This document shows, one piece after another, positions 1 to 8,775 of a stretch of DNA of 64,000 bases; the stretch's first letter is position 1, and each line of letters begins with the position of its first letter. The notes under the pieces are model-generated. The model searched no databases. It had not been told where the DNA came from and saw nothing but the letters and a program-made list of their open reading frames with translations. Both the position numbers and the translations under genes were made by a program. The DNA is from Pseudomonas sp. FP2196 (GTDB lineage Bacteria > Pseudomonadota > Gammaproteobacteria > Pseudomonadales > Pseudomonadaceae), in assembly GCF_030687715.1 (NCBI RefSeq), contig NZ_CP117445.1:3089501-3153500 (forward strand). The letters are read 5' to 3'.

Positions 1-668
1 TTGAACTCTTCAGGCGCTGACTCTTCCAGGGCCAGTTGCCCTTCCAGTTCGTCCAGGTGTTCGATCATGACCCTGACTGCCGTGGCGGTATCACCCGCTT
101 CCAGCGCCGTGATGATTTCCTGGTGTTCATCGGACGCGCAGGACGGTACGTCGTTACGCTGATACAACGCGACGATCAATGAACTACGCACCATCAGGTT
201 GGCGAGGATATCGCTGAGCACGGTATTGCCGCTGAGCTCGCCCAGCATCAAGTGAAACTCACTCAGTTCCCTGACGATGGCGCGGCGGTCGGTGTCGTTG
301 GTGGCCTTGCGTTCGTTGTTCATGTGGCTGGCCACGCGCTGGCGCTGTTTGCGCATGACCGCCGGGGTGATCGCTTCGACAATGGCCCGCTCGATGGCCC
401 GCCGAGCGCTGAATATATCCTTTGCCTCGCGCGCGGTTGGCTGAGCCACCATGGCGCCTCGGTTGGCTTCGATGGTCACGACTTTTTGCATGGCCAGACG
501 CTGCAACGCGACTTGCACATGATTGCGGTTGGCTTGCAGCGTTTCGACAATCTGCGCTTCGATCAATCGCGTACCAGGCGGCAGGCGATGCTGGGCGATG
601 GCCTTGTACAACGCATCGACGATGCGCTGGACCTCAAGCTGTTTGGCGGTGACTGTGGTCAAGCCCAT
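1..668 (-). CDS. GntR/FCD-family transcriptional regulator (3' end cut by window edge)
   Basis: About 222 codons are visible, reading leftward off the window edge, so the C-terminus is missing. The first 70 residues form a winged helix of the GntR kind, with the pattern L.PGTRLIEAQIVETL followed by R.HV..AL.RL. The rest is helical and resembles the FCD ligand-binding domain of the FadR subfamily (RRAIERAIVEA, then ELSEFHLMLGELSGN). The ATG at 666-668 follows an AGAGGAAA ribosome site. It lies 114 nt downstream of the gamma-glutamyltransferase-family gene on the same strand and may be co-transcribed with it. Members of this family usually repress catabolic operons and are released by a small organic acid; the ligand here is unknown. 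Confidence 0.85.
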   Translation of the reverse strand, partial: MGLTTVTAKQLEVQRIVDALYKAIAQHRLPPGTRLIEAQIVETLQANRNHVQVALQRLAMQKVVTIEANRGAMVAQPTAREAKDIFSARRAIERAIVEAITPAVMRKQRQRVASHMNNERKATNDTDRRAIVRELSEFHLMLGELSGNTVLSDILANLMVRSSLIVALYQRNDVPSCASDEHQEIITALEAGDTATAVRVMIEHLDELEGQLALEESAPEEF

Positions 669-782
669 CCTTTCCTCTTTTTCCCAAAGGCTTCATGCCG
701 TCGCGCAAGACTGCGGACGGCGAGCAATGGGCGGCATTATCCGCCAGCCGCCCGGGCGGCGGCAAACCTTGTGACAGGCAGC

Positions 783-2354
783 TCAGCTCGATTGACCGAG
801 GCTGACGCCCTCCCCCCGAGGATCGTGCATGGCGCTGCGTTGATCAGCGGCGTCAATCGCGATGATCCCGGCGTGACCGGTCATGGCGCTAAGTGCCGGA
901 ATCACTTCCACTTCGTGGCCCAGTGCGGCAAGGCCGGTGATCGTCGACTCGTGCATATCGAATTCCAGCTTGAGGTTATCGGTGCTGTCGAAAAAGCTGC
1001 GGCCGAGCAGAAAGCGTGGGGTCTGCAGGGCAAGGTCAATGGGTTGCTGATAGTCGATCAACTGCGTCGCCAGGACCATTTGCGTCTGTGGCTGGCCATC
1101 GCCGCCTTGCGTCCCGAAAAACCAGCGACGGCCGTCGTCCGCCAAGTAGCAGGAAGGGTTCAGTGTATGTGCCGGTCGCTTGCCCGGCGCCCAGCCGTTC
1201 ACATGGTCCGCATCGCCATTGAACCCGGCGGCACGGTTCTGCCAGAGCACGCCGGTATCGCCCAGAATGCAGCCGGAGCCAAAGTCATGAAACAGGCTCT
1301 GGATCAGGCATGCCGTACGCCCTTGCTCATCGGTTGCGGCCATCCAGACGGTGTCGGCGGGACGACCGGGTTCGTTCCAGGGCGCCGCACGCTGGTCATC
1401 AATGGCCTCCGCATAGGCTTGAATCTTTGCCGCGCTCAGGCTCGAGGTGAAATCCCGGTCAGACGTCAACGGATCGCACAATTGCGCATTGCGGCGCAGC
1501 AGACTTTGTTTGATCGCTTCAACCAGGTAGTGATAGTAGAGCGCACTGCCATTGCCAACGTCGGCCAACGGCTTGTGCTGCAGCGCGGCCATGGCTTGCA
1601 AGGTGTAGAGCCCCTGACAGGGCGGCGCGACGTTGTACAGCGTGCCCTGACGATAACGCACGGAAATCGGCGCAGTTTCAAGGGCTCGGGTCTGAGCCAG
1701 GTCGGCGGCCGTCAAGCCGCAACCCAAGCGGTCAAATGCTGCGCCGAAGGCTTGCGCAAGCTCGCCGTGATAGAAGTCTTCAACACCGTGCCGCCCGAGA
1801 TGGCGCAGGGTATTGGCCAGTTCTGGCTGGCGCAGAATGTCGCCCTCGTGCAGCCAGCGACCCTCGGTCTTGCACAGGTGATGGAGATCCGGCAGTTGCT
1901 CGATCAGCGGCTGGCGCAGGGTCTGCCAGAACAATTGCGATTGTGAGACGGACGTGCCCTGCCCGGCCATGAATGCCGCGTCCTCCAGCAGATCGGCCCA
2001 ATCCAGTTTCGAACCCCATTCATGGCGACTGATAGTCGCCGCTGTCTGCCAACTGGCCAGAGCGCCCGCTGTCGTGGCAACCGACGCCGGGCCGCGCAGG
2101 CTGATCTTGCCGGCCTCTGGCAAGCGCTGCCCGGCCTGCCCGATCCCTACAATGGTGCGTACCCGACGATCATGGATCATCCACAGCGCATCGCCGCCCA
2201 GCCCGGTCATGTGCGGAAAAACCGCTGCAAGCATGGCGCTGGCCGACAACATCGCGTCGATCGCGGTGCCTCCCGCTTCGAGAACCCGCATGCCGGCAGC
2301 ACTCGCTTCAGCATGAGGTGTACAGATAACCGCCCGGCGTGACGTGGCAATCAT
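783..2354 (-). CDS. Gamma-glutamyltransferase family protein
   Basis: A 523-residue Ntn-hydrolase of the gamma-glutamyltransferase/cephalosporin-acylase family. These enzymes are made as one chain and cut themselves just before a catalytic threonine. Here that residue is most likely Thr335 in a DTVW motif, followed by a D.QG turn and FGSG as in the small subunit of known enzymes. The N-terminal part carries the family's A..AG..VL..GG.A.DA pattern and GLGGD. I chose the ATG at 2352-2354 because AGGAGGG lies nine bases upstream; the TTG two codons earlier is too close to it. No signal peptide is visible, which points to a cytoplasmic enzyme acting on a gamma-glutamyl or other amide compound. 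The substrate is unknown. The neighbouring GntR gene may regulate it. Confidence 0.85.
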   Translation of the reverse strand: MIATSRRAVICTPHAEASAAGMRVLEAGGTAIDAMLSASAMLAAVFPHMTGLGGDALWMIHDRRVRTIVGIGQAGQRLPEAGKISLRGPASVATTAGALASWQTAATISRHEWGSKLDWADLLEDAAFMAGQGTSVSQSQLFWQTLRQPLIEQLPDLHHLCKTEGRWLHEGDILRQPELANTLRHLGRHGVEDFYHGELAQAFGAAFDRLGCGLTAADLAQTRALETAPISVRYRQGTLYNVAPPCQGLYTLQAMAALQHKPLADVGNGSALYYHYLVEAIKQSLLRRNAQLCDPLTSDRDFTSSLSAAKIQAYAEAIDDQRAAPWNEPGRPADTVWMAATDEQGRTACLIQSLFHDFGSGCILGDTGVLWQNRAAGFNGDADHVNGWAPGKRPAHTLNPSCYLADDGRRWFFGTQGGDGQPQTQMVLATQLIDYQQPIDLALQTPRFLLGRSFFDSTDNLKLEFDMHESTITGLAALGHEVEVIPALSAMTGHAGIIAIDAADQRSAMHDPRGEGVSLGQSS

Positions 2355-2484
2355 GATCAAAGGCCCTCCTGTTTTTGCTAGCCATTACGCAACATATCGT
2401 TAGCAACGCAATAAATATGCCGATTCAGCCAGCCAGGAGGTGATGCCGCAGGGAAGCACTGAGTCTTCCATGGTGGAGCTCGTT

Positions 2485-3918
2485 TCAAATCAAACCCAAG
2501 GTCAGGGCCTTGAGCGTCGCAGCCGCGCGGGTGGTGCATTGAAGTTTGCGGAAAACACTTTCCACATGAGTACGGACCGTGCTCGGGCTGATACCGAGTT
2601 GGCGTGCCACCTCTTTGTTGCTCCCCCCAGTACTGATGCGCCGCAAAATCTCTGTTTCGCGCTCGGAAAGCAAACCGCCGCAAGGTTTACAGACCGTCAT
2701 CGAGGTCTCTCCACAGGCGGCGGCGATCACGGCCTGACAAGAACGAGGATCGAAACGCCCCTGCCCCGCCTCTTCCAGTAACAAGCATGCGGCGGCGTCG
2801 TGACTAAACGCTGGCCTCCACGGTCGATCGCTGACTAACGCTTGCCACGCCAATGCCGCCGCGAGCAAGCGATGTTCGGTTTGCAACGCGTCGGCGTTGA
2901 GACTTCGGAAGTAGCCACTGCCATCAAGTCGTTCATACGCGTGTGCCGCTACCTGTCCAGAAACCGCCAGCGCAGGGATCTGGCCACACGCACGCGACGT
3001 CCAGTAAGGCACCAGTCGCACTTGCTCAAGATCGCCCTCCAGTAATGCGCCCGGGGTATTCCAGATGCGATTGGGCACCGCCGCGCGGCCAATGCCATGA
3101 ATCAGTGCCGCTTGGCCGAGATGATCAACCGCCAGCGCTGGGAGGCCCGAAAGCCTTGCGGCTTCGCGTGCCAGTTCCGAGGAGCGTCGCGAATAACCCG
3201 CCAGCCACGGCAGCTTGAGATCGATCACATCACCGACAAGCGTCAACGACACGGGAGCGGCGGCCCCCCGGGAAGCAACTGCTTGAGGCTGGCGCAGTTG
3301 ATCGAGCCAGTCTTCGGCGTGTTGCAGCAGTTCGGTGGCGAGCGCCGCGGGATAGCGTTGGTCGCGATGGCTGCTGATCCACTGCAATGCGGCCTCCAGG
3401 CCATGCATGCGGGACAGGATCTCCAGATCGCCCGCCAGCAATACCTGATAAACCACTTCCGGGACTTGCGGATGACGCAGGCCGGATGGCCGGCCTGCGC
3501 CGTCGTATTGCTCGAATACGTTGCGCAGCCCGTGCTCGACTTCGCTCCTCAAGCCCAACGTACTGGCGATGTCGCCGGACACCTCACAATGAATCTGCGC
3601 CAGCGGCGTGGATCTGCGCATCGCGCGCAGACCTGCAGCGTTGAGGGTTTGACTGAGCATCGCATTGCGCCCCTCGACGTCATCTCCCAGCAGGCGAGTA
3701 AAGCCTTCCGCATTCGCGGTACATCCAGACCAGCGCAGCAAGGCCACCTGCCGCCCGATCTCGGTGTGCTCGCCGGCACCGTTACAGGCGTTTGCGAGCA
3801 TCTGCACCAGTCGGGCCGTGCGACGTGACTGATCGAAAGGTTGCCCCATGCTCAGATCGCCCACCATGGATAACGCCAGGATCGCATCCTCCACCTCGAT
3901 ACAGTCATTTACCGACAC
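2485..3918 (-). CDS. HD-GYP-like regulator with C-terminal LuxR DNA-binding domain
   Basis: A 477-residue protein ending in a clear LuxR-type helix-turn-helix (about 412-470: LSERETEILRRISTGGSNKEVA...S.STVRTHV). The body resembles HD-GYP cyclic-di-GMP phosphodiesterases twice over: a first trace with DGAGRP at 139-144, and a second with a LIHGIGR...P segment near 272-280 and DGSGYF at 332-337. The canonical HD pair reads HG at 274-275 and the GYP triplet reads GYF, so catalysis is doubtful and the domain may only sense. I placed the start at a GTG (3918) because GGGGGAG sits five bases upstream; a GTG six codons earlier lacks such a site. It is divergent from a secreted alpha/beta hydrolase gene that it may control. 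Confidence 0.8.
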   Translation of the reverse strand: MSVNDCIEVEDAILALSMVGDLSMGQPFDQSRRTARLVQMLANACNGAGEHTEIGRQVALLRWSGCTANAEGFTRLLGDDVEGRNAMLSQTLNAAGLRAMRRSTPLAQIHCEVSGDIASTLGLRSEVEHGLRNVFEQYDGAGRPSGLRHPQVPEVVYQVLLAGDLEILSRMHGLEAALQWISSHRDQRYPAALATELLQHAEDWLDQLRQPQAVASRGAAAPVSLTLVGDVIDLKLPWLAGYSRRSSELAREAARLSGLPALAVDHLGQAALIHGIGRAAVPNRIWNTPGALLEGDLEQVRLVPYWTSRACGQIPALAVSGQVAAHAYERLDGSGYFRSLNADALQTEHRLLAAALAWQALVSDRPWRPAFSHDAAACLLLEEAGQGRFDPRSCQAVIAAACGETSMTVCKPCGGLLSERETEILRRISTGGSNKEVARQLGISPSTVRTHVESVFRKLQCTTRAAATLKALTLGLI

Positions 3919-4032
3919 ATCGACTCCCCCAGACACCCGTCCGAAAATTGATGGTGGCCTCGGATAAATGACCGATGCCCAATCCGCCGAGTATTCACCA
4001 AACTGCGCTCACCCAATACAGGAGATCGCATC

Positions 4033-4794
4033 ATGTTCAAACCAAAGGCCCTCGCCCTCACCCTCGCCATGAGCTGTGCACTGTTCGGTGGCGCCATTCA
4101 TGCCGCGCCGCAACAACCTTCTGTGGTCATCGTCCACGGTGCATTCGCCGACGGTTCTGACTGGTCCAAAGTCGTACCTTTGCTGCAAGAAAAAGGTATC
4201 AAAGTCACCGTGGTGCAAAACCCGCTGACCTCGCTGGCCGACGATGTTGCCGCCACTCAGCGCGTACTGAACAACCAGGAGAACGACGTCGTATTGGTCG
4301 GTCACTCTTGGGGCGGGACGGTGATCAGTCAGGCGGGCACCGACAAGAAGGTGCGCAGCCTGGTCTACGTGGCCGCGTTCGCCCCGGATGCCGGTCAAGC
4401 GAGCAAAGACCTTGGCAAAGACTACCCTGCTCCATCCGGCGTGAAAGACATCGCCGCTGACAAAAACGGATTTCTCTACATGACTGCCGAAGGCATGGCC
4501 AGCGGCTTTGCTCAGGATCTTCCAGCGCAGCAAACCGCAATCATGGCCGCCACGCAAGGGCCGATCCGTGCCTCGGCATTCGATGACAAAACCAGCGCAG
4601 CCGCCTGGAAAGGCAAGCCATCGTGGTACGTCGTGGCTCAACAAGACCGCATGATTCAACCCGACCTGCAGCGGGCTTTCGCGAAGAAAATCGGCGCGCA
4701 GGTCACCGAGATCCAAGCCAGCCACGTCCCACAACAATCGCGCCCTGACGATGTCGCCAACGTCATCATTCAGGCTGTACAGCAGAGTCAGTGA
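4033..4794 (+). CDS. Secreted alpha/beta hydrolase
   Basis: A 253-residue alpha/beta-fold hydrolase with a cleavable signal peptide (residues 1-24, ending AIHA before APQQ). The mature part opens with the oxyanion-hole strand VVIVHGAFADGS. The nucleophile elbow is GHSWGG near residue 91, a candidate acid is the Asp in QQDRMI, and the catalytic His is in ASHVPQQ near the C-terminus. The lack of a lid insertion and the length near 250 fit the small esterase/RsbQ-like group. AGGAG stands eight bases before the ATG. The substrate is unknown; export implies action in the periplasm or outside the cell. The gene is single, divergent from the HD-GYP/LuxR regulator and followed by a separate GMC oxidoreductase. 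Confidence 0.85.
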   Translation: MFKPKALALTLAMSCALFGGAIHAAPQQPSVVIVHGAFADGSDWSKVVPLLQEKGIKVTVVQNPLTSLADDVAATQRVLNNQENDVVLVGHSWGGTVISQAGTDKKVRSLVYVAAFAPDAGQASKDLGKDYPAPSGVKDIAADKNGFLYMTAEGMASGFAQDLPAQQTAIMAATQGPIRASAFDDKTSAAAWKGKPSWYVVAQQDRMIQPDLQRAFAKKIGAQVTEIQASHVPQQSRPDDVANVIIQAVQQSQ

Positions 4795-4945
4795 ACTCCG
4801 GGCCTTCGGGGCAAGTGGGCTGTCAGTTGCAGCGTACTTGCCCTGATGGCCTTCCCGCTCTATTTCAAACGCCCTGCCCCAGTTAACAAATCGATCAAAT
4901 AACAAATTTGGCGAGCGCGAAAGCTCAGCCCGAGGAAACGCTCTC

Positions 4946-6505
4946 ATGCCCATGAATGCTGAACTGAACACGCACCATTTCGACTTTATCGTCTGCGGCG
5001 CGGGTACCGCCGGTTCCGTTGTTGCGGGGCGGCTGGCCGAAAATCCCGAAGTACGGGTGTTGCTCATCGAGGCTGGCGGCAGCGATGAACACCCACACGT
5101 GCTGGAACCGGGCAATTGGCCTTTGAATCTGGGCGGCGAACGCGACTGGAATTTTTCGGCGGCGGCTAACCCCCACCTCAACGACCGGAAAATACCGCTG
5201 AACATGGGGCGGGGTTTGGGCGGCGGATCCAGCATCAATGTCATGCTGTGGGCGCGTGGTCATAAAAACGATTGGGAAGACTTCGCAGCAGACAGTGGCA
5301 ATCCAGCTTGGGGCTACGCTTCTGTGCTGAAGATTTATCAACGCGTAGAAGATTATTGCGGTACACCCGATCCCATTCGCCGCGGCAAGGGTGGAACGGT
5401 TCATGTTGCTCCTGCCCGAAACGTCCAGCCGATTGCAAACGCCATGATCAGCGCCGCTGCCGAAATGGGCATACCCACTTTCGATAACCCAAACGGCGTC
5501 ATGATGGAGGGCCCTGGCGGCGCTGCCCTTAACGATCTCATCGTCAAGAATGGCCAACGTAATTCGATCTACCGCGCTTACGTCGGCCCGCGACGCGACC
5601 AGCCTAACCTCACCGTTCTGACGCACACGCTGGTCAGTCGTTTGTTGTTCGAGGGTAAGCGAGTTGTTGGCGTGCAAACCGTAAGCAATGGGCAAACAGA
5701 ATACTTTTACGCCAGCCACGAAGTCATTCTCTCGCTGGGCGCAGTCAATACCCCAAAAGTTCTGATGCAGTCGGGAATCGGGCCTGAGGACGAGTTGAAG
5801 CGCCATGGTATTCCTGTCGTCCAGCATCTACCCGGCGTTGGCGCCAATCATCAAGACCATGTGTCCTTCGCGGTTATTTTCGAATACGCGACTGCGCAAC
5901 CCATGGGTTACGGGGGATCCGAAGCGACCCTTTACTGGAGCAGCGACAGCGCTTTGCGCCTCCCCGACATGTTCCATTGTCAGGTTGAATTCCCCGTGCC
6001 CAGTGCAGAAACGGCGCCCATGGGTGTCCCTGCCCATGGCTGGACGATGTTTGCCGGCCTTGCTCACCCTCAAAGCCGCGGGAGCATCACGCTCAGCGGC
6101 CCGAATGTCACCGACGCCCCCATCATTCAACCCAACACGCTGTCTCATCCGACCGACCGACGCAACGCGTTGGAAAACATCCGTTTTGTCCAGGAACTGG
6201 GTGCTCAGGCACCCTTCAAGGGGCTGGTCAAAGGTGAAAGTCTGCCTGGCAAACTGAACACTGCATCACTGGAAAACTACGCTCGCAACGCTGCCGTGAC
6301 TTACTGGCACCAGTGCGGCACGGCAAAGATGGGGCGCGACGCAATGTCCGTGGTAGATGGCGACTTGCGCGTTTACGGAATTCAGAGTCTGCGCATTGCC
6401 GATGCTTGCATCATGCCCCACGTCACCAGCGGTAATACGATGGCACCCTGCGTCGTGATCGGAGAGCGGGCCGTGGAGGCTATCCGTTCCACCTATGACA
6501 TTTAA
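4946..6505 (+). CDS. GMC-family FAD oxidoreductase (choline dehydrogenase-like)
   Basis: A 519-residue flavoprotein of the glucose-methanol-choline family. The N-terminus carries the FAD-binding fold (FIVCGAGTAGSVVAGRL then LLIEAGG), followed by the GMC signature around GRGLGGGSSINVMLWARGH. The second signature is near residue 255 (GAVNTPKVLMQSGIGP). The C-terminal catalytic pair is the His of TYWHQCGTAKMG and the Asn of HVTSGNTMAP. GAGGAA eight bases upstream supports the ATG at 4946. The family oxidises primary or secondary alcohols; no signal peptide is seen, so it probably works in the cytoplasm. A LysR gene is convergent just downstream. Confidence 0.9.
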   Translation: MPMNAELNTHHFDFIVCGAGTAGSVVAGRLAENPEVRVLLIEAGGSDEHPHVLEPGNWPLNLGGERDWNFSAAANPHLNDRKIPLNMGRGLGGGSSINVMLWARGHKNDWEDFAADSGNPAWGYASVLKIYQRVEDYCGTPDPIRRGKGGTVHVAPARNVQPIANAMISAAAEMGIPTFDNPNGVMMEGPGGAALNDLIVKNGQRNSIYRAYVGPRRDQPNLTVLTHTLVSRLLFEGKRVVGVQTVSNGQTEYFYASHEVILSLGAVNTPKVLMQSGIGPEDELKRHGIPVVQHLPGVGANHQDHVSFAVIFEYATAQPMGYGGSEATLYWSSDSALRLPDMFHCQVEFPVPSAETAPMGVPAHGWTMFAGLAHPQSRGSITLSGPNVTDAPIIQPNTLSHPTDRRNALENIRFVQELGAQAPFKGLVKGESLPGKLNTASLENYARNAAVTYWHQCGTAKMGRDAMSVVDGDLRVYGIQSLRIADACIMPHVTSGNTMAPCVVIGERAVEAIRSTYDI

Positions 6506-6523
6506 GTCGCACGCTTGAGCTGA

Positions 6524-7432
6524 TCAGGCACGTGATGACAGCTTGGCGCGGGCCAGCGCCGTGAACGCCTTGAGCGCAGCCGAAGGGTTGCGCCGGTTCG
6601 GATAATACAGGCACAAGTCGTCTCGAGGAGGCGTCCAGTCCTCCAGTACCCGCTCAAACTGGCCGGTCTGGATTTCAGTCTCAATGTCCTGCTCCATGAA
6701 AAAGCCAAGCCCGACACCTTCCTGCACAACAGCCTTGACCAGACCAGGCTCGTCAAGCGTGAGTTGCCCTCTCACATCCAGTCGGATGACCTCGCCGTCG
6801 CGTTCAAAGTGCCATGGATAAATGGCGCCATTGGGCAGACGAATACGCAAGCAGTGATGATTGAGAAGATCCGCTGGAGTGTGAGGCCGCCCGTGTTTCT
6901 CGAAGTACGCGGGTGAGCCCACGACGGCGTAACGTTGCGGCCGGCCCAACGAGATCACAATCATGTCGCTGGGTATCAGATTGGCGGACCGGACACCGAG
7001 ATCGAACCCGTCAGCCACAATATCCACGAGTCGCCCCTCAGTAACGAGATCGATGTGCACCTTTGGGTAACGTCGCAAAAACTCCAGCATAAGTGGCACG
7101 AGCGTGGCACGGGCGGCACTCGCGAATGCGTTGATGCGCAGAACGCCCGCAGGCCCGATATTGTGCGAATGCACGGCTTCGAGCGCGGCGCGAACATCTT
7201 GCAGCGCCGGTCCGACCTGCTCCATGAACATCTTGCCAGCCTCGGTAAGAGACACGCTGCGCGTCGTGCGATTGAACAACCGCGTTTCCAGATTCGATTC
7301 CAGCTTGGCAATGGTGTTGCTCAAGGCAGTCGTTGAAACACTGAGGTCGATGGCCGCTTGTCGAAACGAAGCCCTGCGGGCTACGGCCATTACCGCCTCC
7401 AGGTCATGGAGGCCCACACGTGGATCTGACAT
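6524..7432 (-). CDS. LysR-family transcriptional regulator
   Basis: A 302-residue LysR-type regulator. The first 60 residues are the winged helix ([18 protein letters not shown] then [10 protein letters not shown]...[10 protein letters not shown]). The remainder is the periplasmic-binding-protein-like effector domain, typical of the subgroup with an [12 protein letters not shown]...G...DIVADGFD signature. AGGACA lies upstream of the ATG. It is divergent from a SnoaL-like/SDR gene pair, and a GTTTG-N11-CAAAC site lies between them. By the usual logic of this family it would control that pair, and possibly the convergent GMC oxidoreductase. The inducer is unknown. Confidence 0.92.
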   Translation of the reverse strand: MSDPRVGLHDLEAVMAVARRASFRQAAIDLSVSTTALSNTIAKLESNLETRLFNRTTRSVSLTEAGKMFMEQVGPALQDVRAALEAVHSHNIGPAGVLRINAFASAARATLVPLMLEFLRRYPKVHIDLVTEGRLVDIVADGFDLGVRSANLIPSDMIVISLGRPQRYAVVGSPAYFEKHGRPHTPADLLNHHCLRIRLPNGAIYPWHFERDGEVIRLDVRGQLTLDEPGLVKAVVQEGVGLGFFMEQDIETEIQTGQFERVLEDWTPPRDDLCLYYPNRRNPSAALKAFTALARAKLSSRA

Positions 7433-7467
7433 TTCGATTGTCCTGATTATCGGGATTGGCCATCAAT

Positions 7468-7488
7468 GTTTGTGCCAGTTGAGCAAAC
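7468..7488. promoter_or_regulatory. Candidate LysR operator (T-N11-A type)
   Basis: A 21-bp interrupted inverted repeat, GTTTG-N11-CAAAC, lies in the 118-base divergent region between the LysR gene (start 7432) and the SnoaL-like gene (start 7551). LysR regulators typically recognise T-N11-A sites with dyad arms placed upstream of the gene they activate. The symmetry is read directly; the binding is inferred. Confidence 0.55.
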
Positions 7489-7550
7489 TATCCCAGTGAC
7501 CGCAAGATTCAGGGGTGCAGAACAATCAACTGTCAGAGAGGGACCCACTC

Positions 7551-7883
7551 ATGAATTGTCAGCTTCCAGATGCCGTTACGGCGTACTTCGATATCAGCAA
7601 TGGCGGTGGCGACACTTCGCTTATGGCGACTTGTTTCAGTGCCAACGCCACAGTGTTTGACGAGAACCGCACACACAAAGGAATCGAGGCAATCGAATCA
7701 TGGCAGCGCGAAGCCCGGCAGGCGTTTACCTACCAGATCAAGCCAATCGAGGTGACCGAGCGCGCAGGCACATTGACCGTCGCGGCTCGTGTTACCGGCA
7801 ACTTCCCTGGCAGCCCGGTCAAACTGAACCACGCGTTTACAGTGCTGGATGGTCGGATCCACACGCTTGAGATTACGCCATGA
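7551..7883 (+). CDS. SnoaL-like / nuclear-transport-factor-2-fold small protein
   Basis: A predicted 110-residue protein with the cone-shaped NTF2 fold pattern: an early AYFDISN helix, a [20 protein letters not shown] segment and strands ending in [15 protein letters not shown]. Relatives bind small hydrophobic molecules or act as cyclases and isomerases. I chose the ATG at 7551 because GAGAGGGA precedes it; a GTG 12 codons earlier lacks a convincing ribosome site. It overlaps the downstream SDR gene by ATGA, so the two are translationally coupled. No catalytic residue can be assigned and the substrate is unknown. Confidence 0.75.
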   Translation: MNCQLPDAVTAYFDISNGGGDTSLMATCFSANATVFDENRTHKGIEAIESWQREARQAFTYQIKPIEVTERAGTLTVAARVTGNFPGSPVKLNHAFTVLDGRIHTLEITP

Positions 7884-8653
7884 ATCTTGATCTGAGCGGC
7901 AAGCGGATTCTGGTAACGGGCGGCACAAAAGGTGTCGGCAAAGCGTTGGTCAACCTGCTCCTCGCTGAAGGTGCGAAAGTGCTGACTTCAGCGCGTCAGG
8001 CGAACATCGATATGCCGCAAGACCTCTGCGTAGAGGCTGATCTTTCCACTCGGGAGGGTTGTGAAACGCTGGTGGCCGCGACGAAACGAATATTGGGCGG
8101 TGTTGAAATCATCATCCACGTCCTGGGTGGCTCATCTGCACCCGGTGGAGGATTTGCTGCGCTTGATGAAGAACAGTGGCAGCGCGAGCTCGATCTGAAT
8201 CTGTTTCCAGCCGTGCGCCTGGATCGTGCCCTGCTTCCCGATATGCTCGAACGAAACAGCGGCGTCATCATCCACGTCACCTCTATTCAGAGTCGGCTGC
8301 CTCTCCCTGAAGCGACGACCGCTTATGCAGCGGCCAAGGCCGCGCTTTCAACCTATAGCAAAAGCCTGTCGAAAGAGGTTTCTCCAAAAGGCGTTCGCGT
8401 TATCCGGGTATCGCCGGGCTGGATTGAAACAGAGTCGTCGGTCGCTTTGGCTCAAAGGTTGGCACAGGAGGCAGGTACGGACTACGAGGGCGGCAAGCGG
8501 ATCATCATGGATGCATTAGGCGGTATTCCACTCGGTCGCCCCTCGACCCCGGCGGAGGTGGCAAACCTCATCGCCTTCCTGGCTTCACCTCGCGCAGCGT
8601 CCATCACCGGGAGCGAATTCATTATTGATGGTGGAACCATTCCGACAACTTGA
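7880..8653 (+). CDS. SDR-family NAD(P)-dependent oxidoreductase
   Basis: A 257-residue short-chain dehydrogenase. It has the cofactor motif [11 protein letters not shown] at residues 13-23, a Ser in [21 protein letters not shown] for the catalytic Ser-Tyr-Lys set (YAAAK), and the closing IDGG of classical SDRs. The start overlaps the stop of the SnoaL-like gene. Classical SDRs reduce ketones or oxidise alcohols with NAD(H) or NADP(H); the substrate is not recognisable. With its partner it forms a two-gene unit divergent from a LysR regulator, the normal layout of a small inducible catabolic or detoxification unit. Confidence 0.9.
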   Translation: MNLDLSGKRILVTGGTKGVGKALVNLLLAEGAKVLTSARQANIDMPQDLCVEADLSTREGCETLVAATKRILGGVEIIIHVLGGSSAPGGGFAALDEEQWQRELDLNLFPAVRLDRALLPDMLERNSGVIIHVTSIQSRLPLPEATTAYAAAKAALSTYSKSLSKEVSPKGVRVIRVSPGWIETESSVALAQRLAQEAGTDYEGGKRIIMDALGGIPLGRPSTPAEVANLIAFLASPRAASITGSEFIIDGGTIPTT

Positions 8654-8682
8654 AAGTGAGTACCTGCCTCGCGCTTGTACGT

Positions 8683-8702
8683 TGCTGGCGCCTGCGCCAG
8701 CA
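8683..8702. terminator. Inverted repeat between convergent genes
   Basis: TGCTGGCGC and GCGCCAGCA form a perfect 9-bp stem around two bases, between the SDR gene (ends 8653) and the convergent epimerase (ends 8776). No T-run follows on either strand, so it may be a weak bidirectional terminator or just a stable transcript-end hairpin. Confidence 0.45.
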
Positions 8703-8775
8703 CGACAACTCGCCCCTACGGTGGCATCTGAAACACGTCGCTGCTGCGCCTGACCAGAACGAATCGGTTACGGAG

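Noticed and set aside
252..1946. A 564-codon open frame on the plus strand opposite the gamma-glutamyltransferase gene
   Set aside because: It has no recognisable domain and lies antisense to a well-supported family protein; long antisense frames are common in GC-rich Pseudomonas DNA.
4809..4843. GGGCAAGT/ACTTGCCC hairpin after the secreted hydrolase as a terminator
   Set aside because: The loop is 19 bases and no T-run follows; too weak to annotate.
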